Source: Lachnospiraceae bacterium
Lineage (GTDB): Bacteria > Bacillota > Clostridia > Lachnospirales > Lachnospiraceae
NCBI GenBank assembly: GCA_024685315.1
Contig: JAIKVW010000008.1
Location: forward strand, 1 to 39,667
Reading direction: 5' to 3'
Length of the DNA stretch: 39,667 bases
The position numbers and the translations under genes were made by a program. Positions 25,101-32,296 of this stretch are shown one piece after another. Each line of letters begins with the position of its first letter. Position 1 is the first letter of the stretch. A model generated the notes under the pieces. That model was not told where the DNA came from. It ran no database searches and was given only the letters and a program-made list of their open reading frames with translations.

Positions 25101-25668
25101 CCAGAAACGGTACAACGAGGCGCTGGAGACCTGCCGGGAAGGCCTCTCCTTTGCAGAAAAGAATCTTCCGAAGGCTCATGAGTCCGCTATAAGACTTCTG
25201 GACTGGCAGGCTTACTGCCTCCGCAAGCTGAACGACAAAACAGGCGCAGCCGAGTCGGATCGCAAGCTGCTTGAACTATTGAAAGCAGAAGAACGAAAGC
25301 ACCCTGAACTGATGGCTAAAGTCTGCGAGAGGCTCATCCGGGACGTCTTTAACCTTGGCAGCCATGAGGAGGCGCTTCAGCTCTCTCTGGAAGGGGCTGC
25401 CATGGCGGAAGATCAGCTGTCCCCTGATAATTCCACAGCGATCACCCTGCTTGAGTGGCCCGGATACTGCCTGCGTAAGCTGAACCGGTATCAGGAGGCA
25501 TTCGACTCTGATAAGCACTGCTGGGAGAAGGAGAAACAGATCCTTGGAGAGAGCCATAAACGTACACTGAAGGCAAAGAACAATATGGACTATGACGCTA
25601 AAAAAATGGCAGAAGCAGCTGCCAACGCCATTTCCAAGACCTACTCTTCGGAGACAAGCGCAAGATAA
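22102..25668 (+). CDS. STAND-type NTPase with C-terminal TPR repeats
   Basis: A 1188-residue signal-transduction ATPase. The NTPase module (about 15-470) has Walker A GRGGIGKST (51-59), Walker B VVFFLDTYE (221-229, D226), a sensor segment WVIAGRDRLRW (261-271) and a winged-helix-like part ending GGFYIHRVVRESVMAQI. From about 500 onwards it is tetratricopeptide repeats, a long ligand-sensing superhelix, with the last ~300 residues built from near-duplicate modules. There is no recognisable N-terminal effector (nuclease, TIR or protease), so activation output is unclear. STAND-TPR proteins include antiviral sensors and transcription regulators; defence is an inference. It stands alone with its own promoter and terminator; AGGAGG lies 8 bases before the ATG. 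Confidence 0.85.
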   Translation: MLVKERSSEKKTHVPVKRVFTDRDEPRQVFWDTYDKACKEPDHCNVLHYYGRGGIGKSTLLHVLHKQLLEKKGYCVFYDMEEGTEMRRILTRMRNMLVKQYPDDFRFDFFDLTLLKFSELAGEHNEIVKKEDKTIIESNPVLSAMLDGVSLIPGISVVSTVVNRLTKGYHYAKDISEKHRKHLTEKAAQINDLQMGQLLDLMPEFFSRDLDECCAKLDKPVVFFLDTYERLVNYMSDVGVAGLEDRWLREGIVQYTHNSMWVIAGRDRLRWGDLDPNWKNDPDYSDHLLGQLGRNDSVHYLREAGIADEDLCEGLFTLTDGDPLYLDICVSTWQDLTSDDKTPVLEDFGDRTQLVSRYLKYMDSAHRDMVELLACVGRWKDSEIRDKVRTVSGTFSENVYRAIVDSTLVQSDTAGGFYIHRVVRESVMAQIPQERVRELMEKLGGESTETEAQFSLDYVAELENDVDRVIEGMKKDVSVPAKSIPQKTDLLKKQGNYRELCRSLEPLYRYQESVGFKDFSVYSRLKDYLYALGLTDQSEQFLEKASRLYNAYIDLNAPDNIRFSAGIMLADAYTSNRRNDEALALAEKLKAELEKAGKDDYTYTTVLDLIGGIYRLQNRYSEAISCLEKVRARQNDEIAAGKRTPEGTVDTLLHLGNCYRAVGRPEDALKVDAEGCRIQEERYGPDHLLTMRFLNSMALDYSDLKEWDKQEEILRHNLEVQKDKYGPLYSGTLMAMNNLSIACTNRGKYQEALDLDQQCYELRLQKQGEDHPNVLHALHNLAVDYKQIGEKGKAKKLNEQALEGFNRIFGQGSLDSLDTLYSLSSEYDSPQEWAKGEETCRQALEICELNPDMEKKLADYRTELLKRLSDYCRRQKKFVEAEQADNELLEHIAKLRPDNKESCIKAYRNLTDELYKQKKYSEALKICREGIAYAEENLPKDHSYALNLMEWQGFCLRKLNDPVGAEQADRELLERVRTYGQAQPKLIPNACRYLTNDLYDQKRYNEALETCREGLSFAEKNLPKAHESAIRLLDWQAYCLRKLNDKTGAAESDRKLLELLKAEERKHPELMAKVCERLIRDVFNLGSHEEALQLSLEGAAMAEDQLSPDNSTAITLLEWPGYCLRKLNRYQEAFDSDKHCWEKEKQILGESHKRTLKAKNNMDYDAKKMAEAAANAISKTYSSETSAR

Positions 25669-25670
25669 AT

Positions 25671-25717
25671 AAAAAATGCGGCCGTGCATTTTCCGGTTTC
25701 CCGGTATCTGCACGGCC
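25671..25717. terminator. Stem-loop terminator between convergent genes
   Basis: GGCCGTGCA (25680-25688) and TGCACGGCC (25709-25717) form a perfect 9-bp stem with a 20-base loop that can itself fold (CCGG...CCGG). The T-run (25671-25676 read on minus) serves the minus-strand carboxyltransferase gene; the plus strand has a weaker T-rich tail. Confidence 0.75.
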
Positions 25718-25740
25718 CTCTTCGTTTTTCAAGTACTCTT

Positions 25741-27189
25741 TTACGTTCCCTCGTAGGCACGGATAGCAGCTGTCAAGACCGCCTGCAGCGTTGCTTCATC
25801 GATCCCTTCCGCTTCTTCCCGGTCTGCCCTTCTCTGTTTAAAGAAATCGACCGCGACCTGCGGGAACAGGGCATAGCTCAGCACATCTTCGTCCTGTTCT
25901 TTATATTCCTCTATATCTTTTTCCAGGATCTCCAGCTCATTGTCCAGGAGATCCGCAGGACGGCAGCTTATTGGCTCCGTATCCCCCAGGATCTTCTTCT
26001 GCAGCTCTTTATTAACCGGTTTAACGGTCTCGCCGTATTTGCCGGAAAGGAGGTCCTTGGTCTCCTTCGTCACTACTTTGTACCGCTCTCCGAAAATGAC
26101 GTTAAATACAGCCTGCGTTCCCACGATCTGAGATGAGGGCGTGACCAGCGGAGGTTCGCCCAGGTCCTTCCTCACGCGGGGCACCTCTGCCAGCACTTCG
26201 TAGAGCTTGTCTTCCGCATGCTGCTCCGCAAGCTGGCTGGTCAGATTTGAAAGCATGCCTCCCGGGATCTGATACAGCAGTGTCTTAATGTCCACGCCCA
26301 TATTTTTAGGATTAAGCAGGCCGTTTTCGAGACACTCATCCCTGTAAGGGCGGAAGTAATCCGCGATCTCCGCAAGCAGGTTCTGGTCCAGGCCGGGAAA
26401 ATACGGTGTGCCGCGGAACACCTCATTCATCACTTCTGTCGCCGGCTGGGAAGTGCCCAGCGCAAAAGGCGATATTGCACAGTCGATGATGTCCACGCCT
26501 GCTTCCACAGCCTTCATATATGTCATGGCAGCCGCTCCGGAGGTATAATGTGTATGAAGCTCAATAGGGAGCGAGGTCTGCTCCTTCAGTGCAGTGATAA
26601 GTTCCGCAGCCTGATATGGAAGCAGCAGTCCTGCCATGTCCTTGATGCAGATGGAATCAGCTCCCATCTCTTCTATCTGCCGGGCCTTCTCTGTCCAGTA
26701 CTCCAGGGTATATGCTTCCCCAAGGGTATATGACAAAGCTACCTGGGCATGTGCCTTCTCCGCGTTGGCAGCCTTCACCGCTGTTTCCAGATTCCGCAGA
26801 TCATTCAGGCAGTCAAAAATTCGGATAATGTCTATCCCGTTGGCCACGGATTTCTTTACGAAATACTCTACCACGTCATCCGCGTACGGACGGTATCCCA
26901 GAAGGTTCTGGCCGCGCAGCAGCATCTGCAGCTTTGTATTTTTGAACCCCTCCTTAAGCTTTCTCAGCCTTTCCCAGGGGTCTTCTTTAAGGAATCTCAG
27001 GCAGGCGTCAAATGTAGCTCCGCCCCAGCATTCTACGGCATGATAACCGACCCGGTCCATTTTATCCACGATAGGCAGCATCACTTCGGTCGGCATACGC
27101 GTAGCTATCAAAGACTGATGCGCGTCGCGCAGCGCGGTCTCCATTATCTTTACCGGCTTTGCGGACCTTTCCAGCTGATTGTCTGTCAT
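25741..27189 (-). CDS. Oxaloacetate decarboxylase alpha / transcarboxylase 5S-type carboxyltransferase
   Basis: A 482-residue DRE-TIM-barrel carboxyltransferase that moves CO2 between oxaloacetate/pyruvate and carboxybiotin. From the chosen start: D22 in ALRDAHQSL, the carbamylated/catalytic K183 in CIKDMAGLL, and metal ligands H212 and H214 in ELHTHYTSG. The conserved C-terminal PycB-type helical region is present. There is no C-terminal biotinyl domain; biotin must come from the separate carrier two genes upstream. The frame is open 8 codons upstream, but GAGGGG at the end of gcdA is 10 bases from the ATG at 27189. It starts 7 bases after gcdA. It could be OadA of a decarboxylase, PycB-like, or the 5S subunit of a transcarboxylase; context favours the last. 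Confidence 0.88.
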   Translation of the reverse strand: MTDNQLERSAKPVKIMETALRDAHQSLIATRMPTEVMLPIVDKMDRVGYHAVECWGGATFDACLRFLKEDPWERLRKLKEGFKNTKLQMLLRGQNLLGYRPYADDVVEYFVKKSVANGIDIIRIFDCLNDLRNLETAVKAANAEKAHAQVALSYTLGEAYTLEYWTEKARQIEEMGADSICIKDMAGLLLPYQAAELITALKEQTSLPIELHTHYTSGAAAMTYMKAVEAGVDIIDCAISPFALGTSQPATEVMNEVFRGTPYFPGLDQNLLAEIADYFRPYRDECLENGLLNPKNMGVDIKTLLYQIPGGMLSNLTSQLAEQHAEDKLYEVLAEVPRVRKDLGEPPLVTPSSQIVGTQAVFNVIFGERYKVVTKETKDLLSGKYGETVKPVNKELQKKILGDTEPISCRPADLLDNELEILEKDIEEYKEQDEDVLSYALFPQVAVDFFKQRRADREEAEGIDEATLQAVLTAAIRAYEGT

Positions 27190-27196
27190 ATTGCCA

Positions 27197-28960
27197 TTAC
27201 CCCTCGATACCATTCTTCTTGTTGTATTCCGCTATGGCGCGGACGGTCACCATCTGATGGAACGGGCAGAAGGAACGCGGATTCTGATAAGCGGCCTCTG
27301 TAAAGGCGATCATATAATTCCGGATCTTGTCCATATCCACCACTTCGTCTACCATGCCAAGCTTTGCGGTAAATGCCGGACGGGACGTCTCATGGAACTT
27401 CTGTATCAGATCGTTCATCTTTTTGATCGTGCCGTCCAGAGGCTTGCCCTCTTTTTTATCCTTGACCAGGCGGCGGACATACATCGCGGAAGCGCCGGTC
27501 TCGCTGTACAGTGCATAGGTTTCGCTGGCTGCCGTGGCGATAGAGAAAGCGTTGGTCTCGCCCTGAGGCCCGCCAAGTACATAGTGCGCGGCAGCGCTGG
27601 CCTTGCGGAGAGTTATCTCGAGCTGGGGCACACCGCTTGACTGGATGGAATAGATCAGGGACTGACCCAGGCCCAGAAGCTCCGCCTTTTCCGCATAGTC
27701 GTCCAGGTCAATACCGGTCGTATCCTGCAGCCATATTATCGGGATACGATCGCGGGCACAAAGGCCGACGAACTCATTCATTTTGACCAGGCCTTCGCGG
27801 TACAGCTTTCCTCCGATCGCGACAGAGGGCTGCGGACGGTAATCGGGATAATTCATAAAGATCCCCTGAACATTGGCGACAATGCCGACAGTGAGTCCGA
27901 AGATCCGCGCCAGACCGGTCACCATCTCCGGCCCGTAATCCTTCTGGTATTCCATGAATTCACTGTTATCCGTCAGACGCGCGATAACCTCACGTATATC
28001 GTAGGGCTTTTTGGGATTCAGCGGAATGATATCATACAGCTCGGAGGTATCATACTTCGGCTCCATCGGGGGAGCTGCACGGAAAAACTGCGGGTCATAA
28101 GCAGGCAGATAACCGACGTATTTGCGAAGGGTCTCGCATACAGCGTAATCGTCCTCGCAGACCTCGCGTATAAATCCGGTCTGATAATAATGAATATCCA
28201 CTGTTCCCGGAGCCTTGCTCTTCTTTCCGTTCAGCTGGAAATCGATCAGGGCTTCCGCCACTTCTTCATCTACGTATCCTTTGGGCGTCATTCCGGATTC
28301 GATGCCGTTTCCTGCCACTGCCATGTTGGCGTCCTTATGAGCAATGATGACAGAAGGGCTGATAGCATGGTATCCGCCGCCCGCCGGGTTGGTGCCGAAT
28401 ATGCCTACCAGAACAGGAATTCCGAGCTGCGGCAGCTGGGAATTGCGGTAGAAGGGAGCGCCTCCCCCGCGGCGGTTCGGGTAGACCAGATGCTGCTCGT
28501 CAAATTTTACCCCTGCGCAGTTCAGCAGATAGATCAGCGGAATATTAAGACACTTTGCGGTCTCAGCGCCGCGCAGAATATTTTCTGCCTGTCCGGGTAC
28601 CCAGGCTCCTGCAAGCTTCTTATTATCAGAAGCAATGATCACTGCCCACTTGCCGTTCACACGTCCGATTCCTTTTACAATGCTGGTGGAGCCTGTGGCA
28701 TTGTCATTCGGATTAAACAGGCTGTTAAGAGGGCAGAAGCTGTCCTCATCCACAAGGGCCTCTATACGCTGCATTGCTGTCAGCTGCCCGCTCTCATTAA
28801 GTGATTCATCGCTGCGGCCGTTCTGACGGGCCTCTTCTATCATCTGCCAGATCGCTTCCTCGATCTGCCTGATCTGTTCTTTATTATCGGAATTTGCAGC
28901 TGCCGGCCTGCCAAGCTGCGGCATATTCTGAAAATATTTTGGCATGGAGTAACTGTCCAT
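27197..28960 (-). CDS. gcdA: Glutaconyl-CoA decarboxylase alpha-type acyl-CoA carboxyltransferase
   Basis: A 587-residue carboxyltransferase with two crotonase-fold halves. It matches the known GcdA of Acidaminococcus over its length as I remember it: SMPKYFQNMPQLGRP at the N-terminus, KLAGAWVPGQAE near 115-126, VYPNRRGGGAPFYRN near 159-172, the acyl-CoA oxyanion loop GTNPAGGGYH at 189-198, and the biotin-side GGPQGETNAFS loop. GcdA transfers the carboxyl group of glutaconyl-CoA to biotin, yielding crotonyl-CoA, in glutamate fermentation via 2-hydroxyglutarate. The membrane sodium-pump subunit that normally decarboxylates carboxybiotin is not in the window; instead an oxaloacetate/pyruvate carboxyltransferase follows. 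Substrate preference within the acyl-CoA family is inferred from similarity. Confidence 0.9.
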   Translation of the reverse strand: MDSYSMPKYFQNMPQLGRPAAANSDNKEQIRQIEEAIWQMIEEARQNGRSDESLNESGQLTAMQRIEALVDEDSFCPLNSLFNPNDNATGSTSIVKGIGRVNGKWAVIIASDNKKLAGAWVPGQAENILRGAETAKCLNIPLIYLLNCAGVKFDEQHLVYPNRRGGGAPFYRNSQLPQLGIPVLVGIFGTNPAGGGYHAISPSVIIAHKDANMAVAGNGIESGMTPKGYVDEEVAEALIDFQLNGKKSKAPGTVDIHYYQTGFIREVCEDDYAVCETLRKYVGYLPAYDPQFFRAAPPMEPKYDTSELYDIIPLNPKKPYDIREVIARLTDNSEFMEYQKDYGPEMVTGLARIFGLTVGIVANVQGIFMNYPDYRPQPSVAIGGKLYREGLVKMNEFVGLCARDRIPIIWLQDTTGIDLDDYAEKAELLGLGQSLIYSIQSSGVPQLEITLRKASAAAHYVLGGPQGETNAFSIATAASETYALYSETGASAMYVRRLVKDKKEGKPLDGTIKKMNDLIQKFHETSRPAFTAKLGMVDEVVDMDKIRNYMIAFTEAAYQNPRSFCPFHQMVTVRAIAEYNKKNGIEG

Positions 28961-28987
28961 AATAAGACCCCCTTCTTCTATCTTCGC

Positions 28988-29422
28988 TTACTTTAAGGAA
29001 ACCAGGGCCTGCCCTGCTTCTACGGGGCTTCCTTCCGTCACCAGGAAACGGTCGATAATGCCATCCTTAGTGGCTTTCACCGGGATTTCCATCTTCATTG
29101 CTTCAAGAATGATGAGCTGGTCTCCCTTCTTCACCTGCTGTCCGACAGAAGTAACTATCTTCCATACCTTGCCTGCGAGCTCCGCAGTTACCGTCTCGCC
29201 GTCCCCAGCAGCCGCATTTCCGGCAGATACCGGGGCAGCCTTTTTTTCTTCTTTTACCGGCTCAGCTTCGCCTGAAACGGGAGCCGCTGCCGGTGCAGGA
29301 ACATAAGCTGCTGAATCTGCTGTTCCTGGTGTAACATGAAAAACGGAAGATGTTGTCCTTCCGATATCTTCTACCTCTACCTCAAACACCCGACCATCTA
29401 CTTTTATTCTGTACTTCTTCAT
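28988..29422 (-). CDS. Biotin carboxyl carrier protein of the carboxyltransferase cluster
   Basis: A 144-residue biotin carrier. The N-terminal part (MKKYRIKVDGRVFEVEVEDI) is the docking segment seen in GcdC/MmdC/1.3S-type carriers. An Ala/Pro-rich flexible linker (about 35-75) leads to a biotinyl domain with the EAMKM motif, biotinylated Lys110, flanked by the usual glycines. The open frame extends 69 codons upstream through the promoter and the RNA leader, but that part is not protein-like; GGAGG precedes the ATG at 29422. It shuttles carboxyl groups between the two carboxyltransferases encoded just downstream. It starts the three-gene operon, 27 bases before gcdA. Confidence 0.92.
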   Translation of the reverse strand: MKKYRIKVDGRVFEVEVEDIGRTTSSVFHVTPGTADSAAYVPAPAAAPVSGEAEPVKEEKKAAPVSAGNAAAGDGETVTAELAGKVWKIVTSVGQQVKKGDQLIILEAMKMEIPVKATKDGIIDRFLVTEGSPVEAGQALVSLK

Positions 29423-29459
29423 TGTTCCCTGTTCCCTCCTGAGACCGGTATAATATTCT

Positions 29460-29488
29460 ATTATAAGTATCATTTGGAATTGCCGCAA
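29460..29488 (-). promoter_or_regulatory. Sigma-A type promoter for the biotin carboxyltransferase operon
   Basis: On the minus strand TTGCGG (29483-29488) and consensus TATAAT (29460-29465) are 17 bases apart, about 38 bases before the carrier gene. Confidence 0.6.
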
Positions 29489-29551
29489 AATCCAATATCT
29501 GTAAAAGATGAAAACATAGGCTATCCCTATGTAAAAGCCGGCCCCTGACGC

Positions 29552-29594
29552 AAAAAAGTCCCGGGATGCGCGCCCGCAGTCCCAGGGCTTTTTT
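29552..29594 (-). terminator. Intrinsic terminator after rarA
   Basis: An inverted repeat with A6 on one side and T6 on the other (AAAAAAGTCCCGGGA at 29552-29566 against TCCCAGGGCTTTTTT at 29580-29594) with one mismatch and one G-U pair. It begins 10 bases beyond the rarA stop and precedes the gcd promoter on the same strand. Confidence 0.8.
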
Positions 29595-29604
29595 CTGCCG
29601 CAGC

Positions 29605-30936
29605 TTAGCTGCTGTGGTCCCTCTTCCATTTTTTGATATATTCGAGGCGCTCCTTGAAATCCTTCTCACGCCCCATCCCCGCAGGTGTGTAGTACTCACG
29701 CCCGATCAGGTTGTCCGGCATGCACTGCATATTGGTGAGCTTCTCCTCGGTATCGTGCGCGTACTGGTAGCCCTTGCCGTAATCCATCTCCCGCATGAGT
29801 TTGGTCACGCCGTTCCGGATCACGAGCGGCACCGGCTCCGCAAGCATCGTGAGTGCGTCTCCCCTGGCCGCAATATAAGCCGCATCCAGAGCGTTCGACT
29901 TCGGCGCCACAGACATGTAGATCACGGCCTGGGTGAGGTTCACCGAGCACTCCGGCATTCCTATGAAATGGCAGGCCTGGTAGGCCGCGACAGCCTGCAC
30001 CAGCGCCTGAGGATCCGCAAGCCCAACGTCCTCGCTTGCGAATCTGACCACGCGCCTCGCAACATAGAGCGGATCCTCACCGGCTTCAAGCATGCGCGCG
30101 AGCCAGTAGACCGCAGCGTCCGGGTCGGAATTCCGCATTGATTTGTGAAGCGCCGAGATCAGGTTGTAATGCTCCTCGCCCTTCTTGTCGTAAAGCAGGG
30201 ACTTCTTTGAAATGCACTGCTCGAGAGTGTCTCTCGTAACGGTGGTCCGCTCGCCCGCGCCGGTCTCTTCTGTGTCGCCGTTAAGGACGACCATTTCCAG
30301 CGTCGAGAGCGCGCTCCTCGCGTCCCCGTTCGAGAACACCGCGATCATCTCCAGAAGCTCATCATCGATCACGATATCCTTCCCGCCGAATCCGCGCGGA
30401 TCCGTGAGAGCCCGCTTCAGGAGCGACATAATGTCTTCCTTGGTGAGCTCGTGAAGCACGAACACCCTGCATCTCGAGAGAAGAGCCCCGTTCACCTCAA
30501 ATGAAGGGTTCTCCGTGGTCGCGCCGATGAGGGTGATGCTGCCCTTCTCCACAAATGGCAGGAAAGCATCCTGCTGAGCCTTGTTGAAGCGGTGTATCTC
30601 GTCGATAAATACGATCGTGCGCTCCCCGTAAATGCGGTTCTGCTCGGCCTGCTGCATCACGGTGCGGATCTCCTTGATCCCGCTGGTGACCGCTGAGAAA
30701 TTTATGAATTCGGAGCGCGTCCTCTTCGCGATTATCTGCGCGAGCGTGGTCTTCCCGACCCCCGGAGGGCCGTAAAATATCATCGAAGAAATATTGTCGG
30801 ACTCGATCAGCCTCCGAAGTATCTTTCCGGGGCCGACAAGGTTCTGCTGCCCCACGAACTCATCCAGGGTCTCGGGGCGGAGCCTCGCCGCGAGCGGCTG
30901 CTCGGAATCCATGTTAAAAAGAGACATCTGCTGCAT
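29605..30936 (-). CDS. rarA: Replication-associated recombination protein RarA (MgsA)
   Basis: A 443-residue AAA+ ATPase of the RarA/MgsA/WRNIP1 family that acts at stalled replication forks. The N-terminus ([27 protein letters not shown]) is the family signature, followed by Walker [10 protein letters not shown] at 56-64, Walker [10 protein letters not shown] with D112-E113, sensor 1 in GATTENPSF, and the C-terminal MgsA tetramerisation region ([26 protein letters not shown]). The open frame begins 16 codons earlier, but GGAGGG lies 5 bases before the ATG at 30936 and the upstream residues are not conserved in style. It is followed by its own terminator. Confidence 0.95.
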   Translation of the reverse strand: MQQMSLFNMDSEQPLAARLRPETLDEFVGQQNLVGPGKILRRLIESDNISSMIFYGPPGVGKTTLAQIIAKRTRSEFINFSAVTSGIKEIRTVMQQAEQNRIYGERTIVFIDEIHRFNKAQQDAFLPFVEKGSITLIGATTENPSFEVNGALLSRCRVFVLHELTKEDIMSLLKRALTDPRGFGGKDIVIDDELLEMIAVFSNGDARSALSTLEMVVLNGDTEETGAGERTTVTRDTLEQCISKKSLLYDKKGEEHYNLISALHKSMRNSDPDAAVYWLARMLEAGEDPLYVARRVVRFASEDVGLADPQALVQAVAAYQACHFIGMPECSVNLTQAVIYMSVAPKSNALDAAYIAARGDALTMLAEPVPLVIRNGVTKLMREMDYGKGYQYAHDTEEKLTNMQCMPDNLIGREYYTPAGMGREKDFKERLEYIKKWKRDHSS

Positions 30937-30974
30937 CAGTTCCCTCCTGCAGTGCATGATCCTCGGAATCTTAC

Positions 30975-30997
30975 AGGGCCGCACATAATGCGGCCCT
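30975..30997. other. Hairpin between the ATP-grasp gene and rarA
   Basis: AGGGCCGCA and TGCGGCCCT form a perfect 9-bp stem with a 5-base loop, 11 bases after the ATP-grasp stop. Neither strand has a clear T-run, so it may be a weak terminator or an RNA processing/stability hairpin. Confidence 0.5.
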
Positions 30998-31008
30998 GCC
31001 TATAAAGA

Positions 31009-32037
31009 CTATCTGTAGTTGAAGCTCGGAACGATCTTAAGGAGCGTGGGCATGATGCCGATGCCTCCGGGAGTCTGCCCCGGAAGCTGCCAGAAATCAT
31101 GTGCGCAGTAGTTATTTCCCTCGATGATAACAGGGCCGGTGGGAGTGACTGCCACATCCCAGCCGATGTAGCGCATCTGGGGAACTACCATCGCTGCCTT
31201 CAGGACCATTTCCTTGGCTTCCTTGAAATAAGGCACCTGGAACCCGATCAGCGGGTATCCGGTGTTGGGGTGCTTTGTGACGAGACGGTGGTCCTGGGTG
31301 TCGCCGGGATGAGCCGGATAAAGGAATACTCCGGTCTCCAGGTCAACAGGCCCGTGCACGCCGTAGTTGTCGACGATCCTTCCGTTCCTTCCGAACTTCT
31401 GTACCGCAAGGAGCAGATGCGGCTCGCCGTCGTCGCCTATGAGAGTGATCATCCTCATGCAGTTGACCGAATAAGGATAGACCTTCGCGAGGTCAGGATG
31501 GTTGACGATCTGCTCCTCGATGGTCCCGAAATCCTTCTGCTTAACGTAATTGTAGAAGCCCTCGGCGCTGCCGAAAGCCTCTTTTTTCAGGACTTCCGCG
31601 CCGTGACCGCACTCGCCGGTCTTGATCTTGCAGAAGAAGGTGTCGTGCTCCTCGTAGAACTTCTCGATGTCTTCGCGGGTCGCGGTATCCATGTCGATAT
31701 ACTTTCTGCCGATGTAGTCCTTGAAGACCTCGTTCATCTCGTTCTTGTTGTCAAATATGTGCGAGTAGCTCTCGTCATTGTACTGCGCGATCAGCTTCTT
31801 GCTCCTGAAACGGGTGAGGTAGGTGTCCCTCTGCTCGTCTGTAAGCTCGTAGAACTTGAAAATATTGTAATCATAATAGCCCGCGCCGAATTTCCTCATG
31901 CAGTGGACCATGTCCTTAACTACAAACGCGGGATTCCTGCCGGAACGCTTGCTGGCCTTCTTTACTTCCTTAAGGAACTTGTCCATGCTCGCGTTCTTAA
32001 CGACCTTCACTGCATAACCCAGTTTGCTCTCTGCCAT
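31009..32037 (-). CDS. ATP-grasp protein of the sugar-transfer-associated type
   Basis: A 342-residue protein that I assign to the ATP-grasp superfamily, most like the sugar-transfer-associated group (ATPgrasp_ST). Support: the pattern TFFCKIKTGECGHGAEVL (nucleotide-binding strand and glycine loop, about 133-150), EEQIVNHPDLAKVYPYSVNCMRMITL, the large-domain segment VDNYGVHGPVDLETGVF, and a metal-binding end GWDVAVTPTGPVIIEGNNYCAHDFWQ where D, E and N are expected. Such enzymes ligate a carboxylate to an amine or similar acceptor using ATP and are common in capsule or polysaccharide loci; the substrate here is unknown, and no glycosyltransferases are adjacent. GGAGG lies 9 bases before the ATG. 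Confidence 0.75.
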   Translation of the reverse strand: MAESKLGYAVKVVKNASMDKFLKEVKKASKRSGRNPAFVVKDMVHCMRKFGAGYYDYNIFKFYELTDEQRDTYLTRFRSKKLIAQYNDESYSHIFDNKNEMNEVFKDYIGRKYIDMDTATREDIEKFYEEHDTFFCKIKTGECGHGAEVLKKEAFGSAEGFYNYVKQKDFGTIEEQIVNHPDLAKVYPYSVNCMRMITLIGDDGEPHLLLAVQKFGRNGRIVDNYGVHGPVDLETGVFLYPAHPGDTQDHRLVTKHPNTGYPLIGFQVPYFKEAKEMVLKAAMVVPQMRYIGWDVAVTPTGPVIIEGNNYCAHDFWQLPGQTPGGIGIMPTLLKIVPSFNYR

Positions 32038-32106
32038 GTCTATTTATCCTCCAGTCTCCCGGGGACCCGGGGATCCGATTCTAATTAATTGTAAACTGCG
32101 GAATCT

Positions 32107-32115
32107 ATTATATCA
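32107..32115 (-). promoter_or_regulatory. Extended -10 promoter for the ATP-grasp gene
   Basis: TGATATAAT on the minus strand is an extended -10 element (TGnTATAAT) about 70 bases before the ATP-grasp start. No good -35 box is seen. The leader also holds a tandem CCCGGGGA repeat (32056-32073). Confidence 0.45.
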
Positions 32116-32189
32116 GCAAAACGATTATTTTCATAGTCGGATTTGTCCACATGAATGCTTAATATTCGCATAAAACTCCCAAAAAAAGT

Positions 32190-32208
32190 GGCGGGGAGTC
32201 CCCCCGCC
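32190..32208 (-). terminator. Terminator at the distal end of the CRISPR array transcript
   Basis: GGCGGGG (32190-32196) and CCCCGCC (32202-32208) form a 7-bp GC stem; on the minus strand it is followed by ACTTTTTTT. It lies about 90 bases beyond the last, degenerate repeat and would end a minus-strand pre-crRNA. Confidence 0.7.
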
Positions 32209-32296
32209 GGTAGGTTGGACCTTGGCATTGCTGCCAGCCCAATTGCTACATTAATGATAACATATAGCAGGTAAAATGCAATTTTTTTTGCCGAAG

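Noticed and set aside
25741-29422. Sodium-pumping glutaconyl-CoA or oxaloacetate decarboxylase
   Set aside because: No gcdB/oadB-like multi-helix subunit or small gamma subunit is present between or next to these genes, so I did not call a membrane decarboxylase from this window alone.
29423-29629. 69-codon upstream extension of the biotin carrier
   Set aside because: It contains the putative promoter and the rarA terminator; the ATG at 29422 has a GGAGG and starts the conserved carrier sequence.
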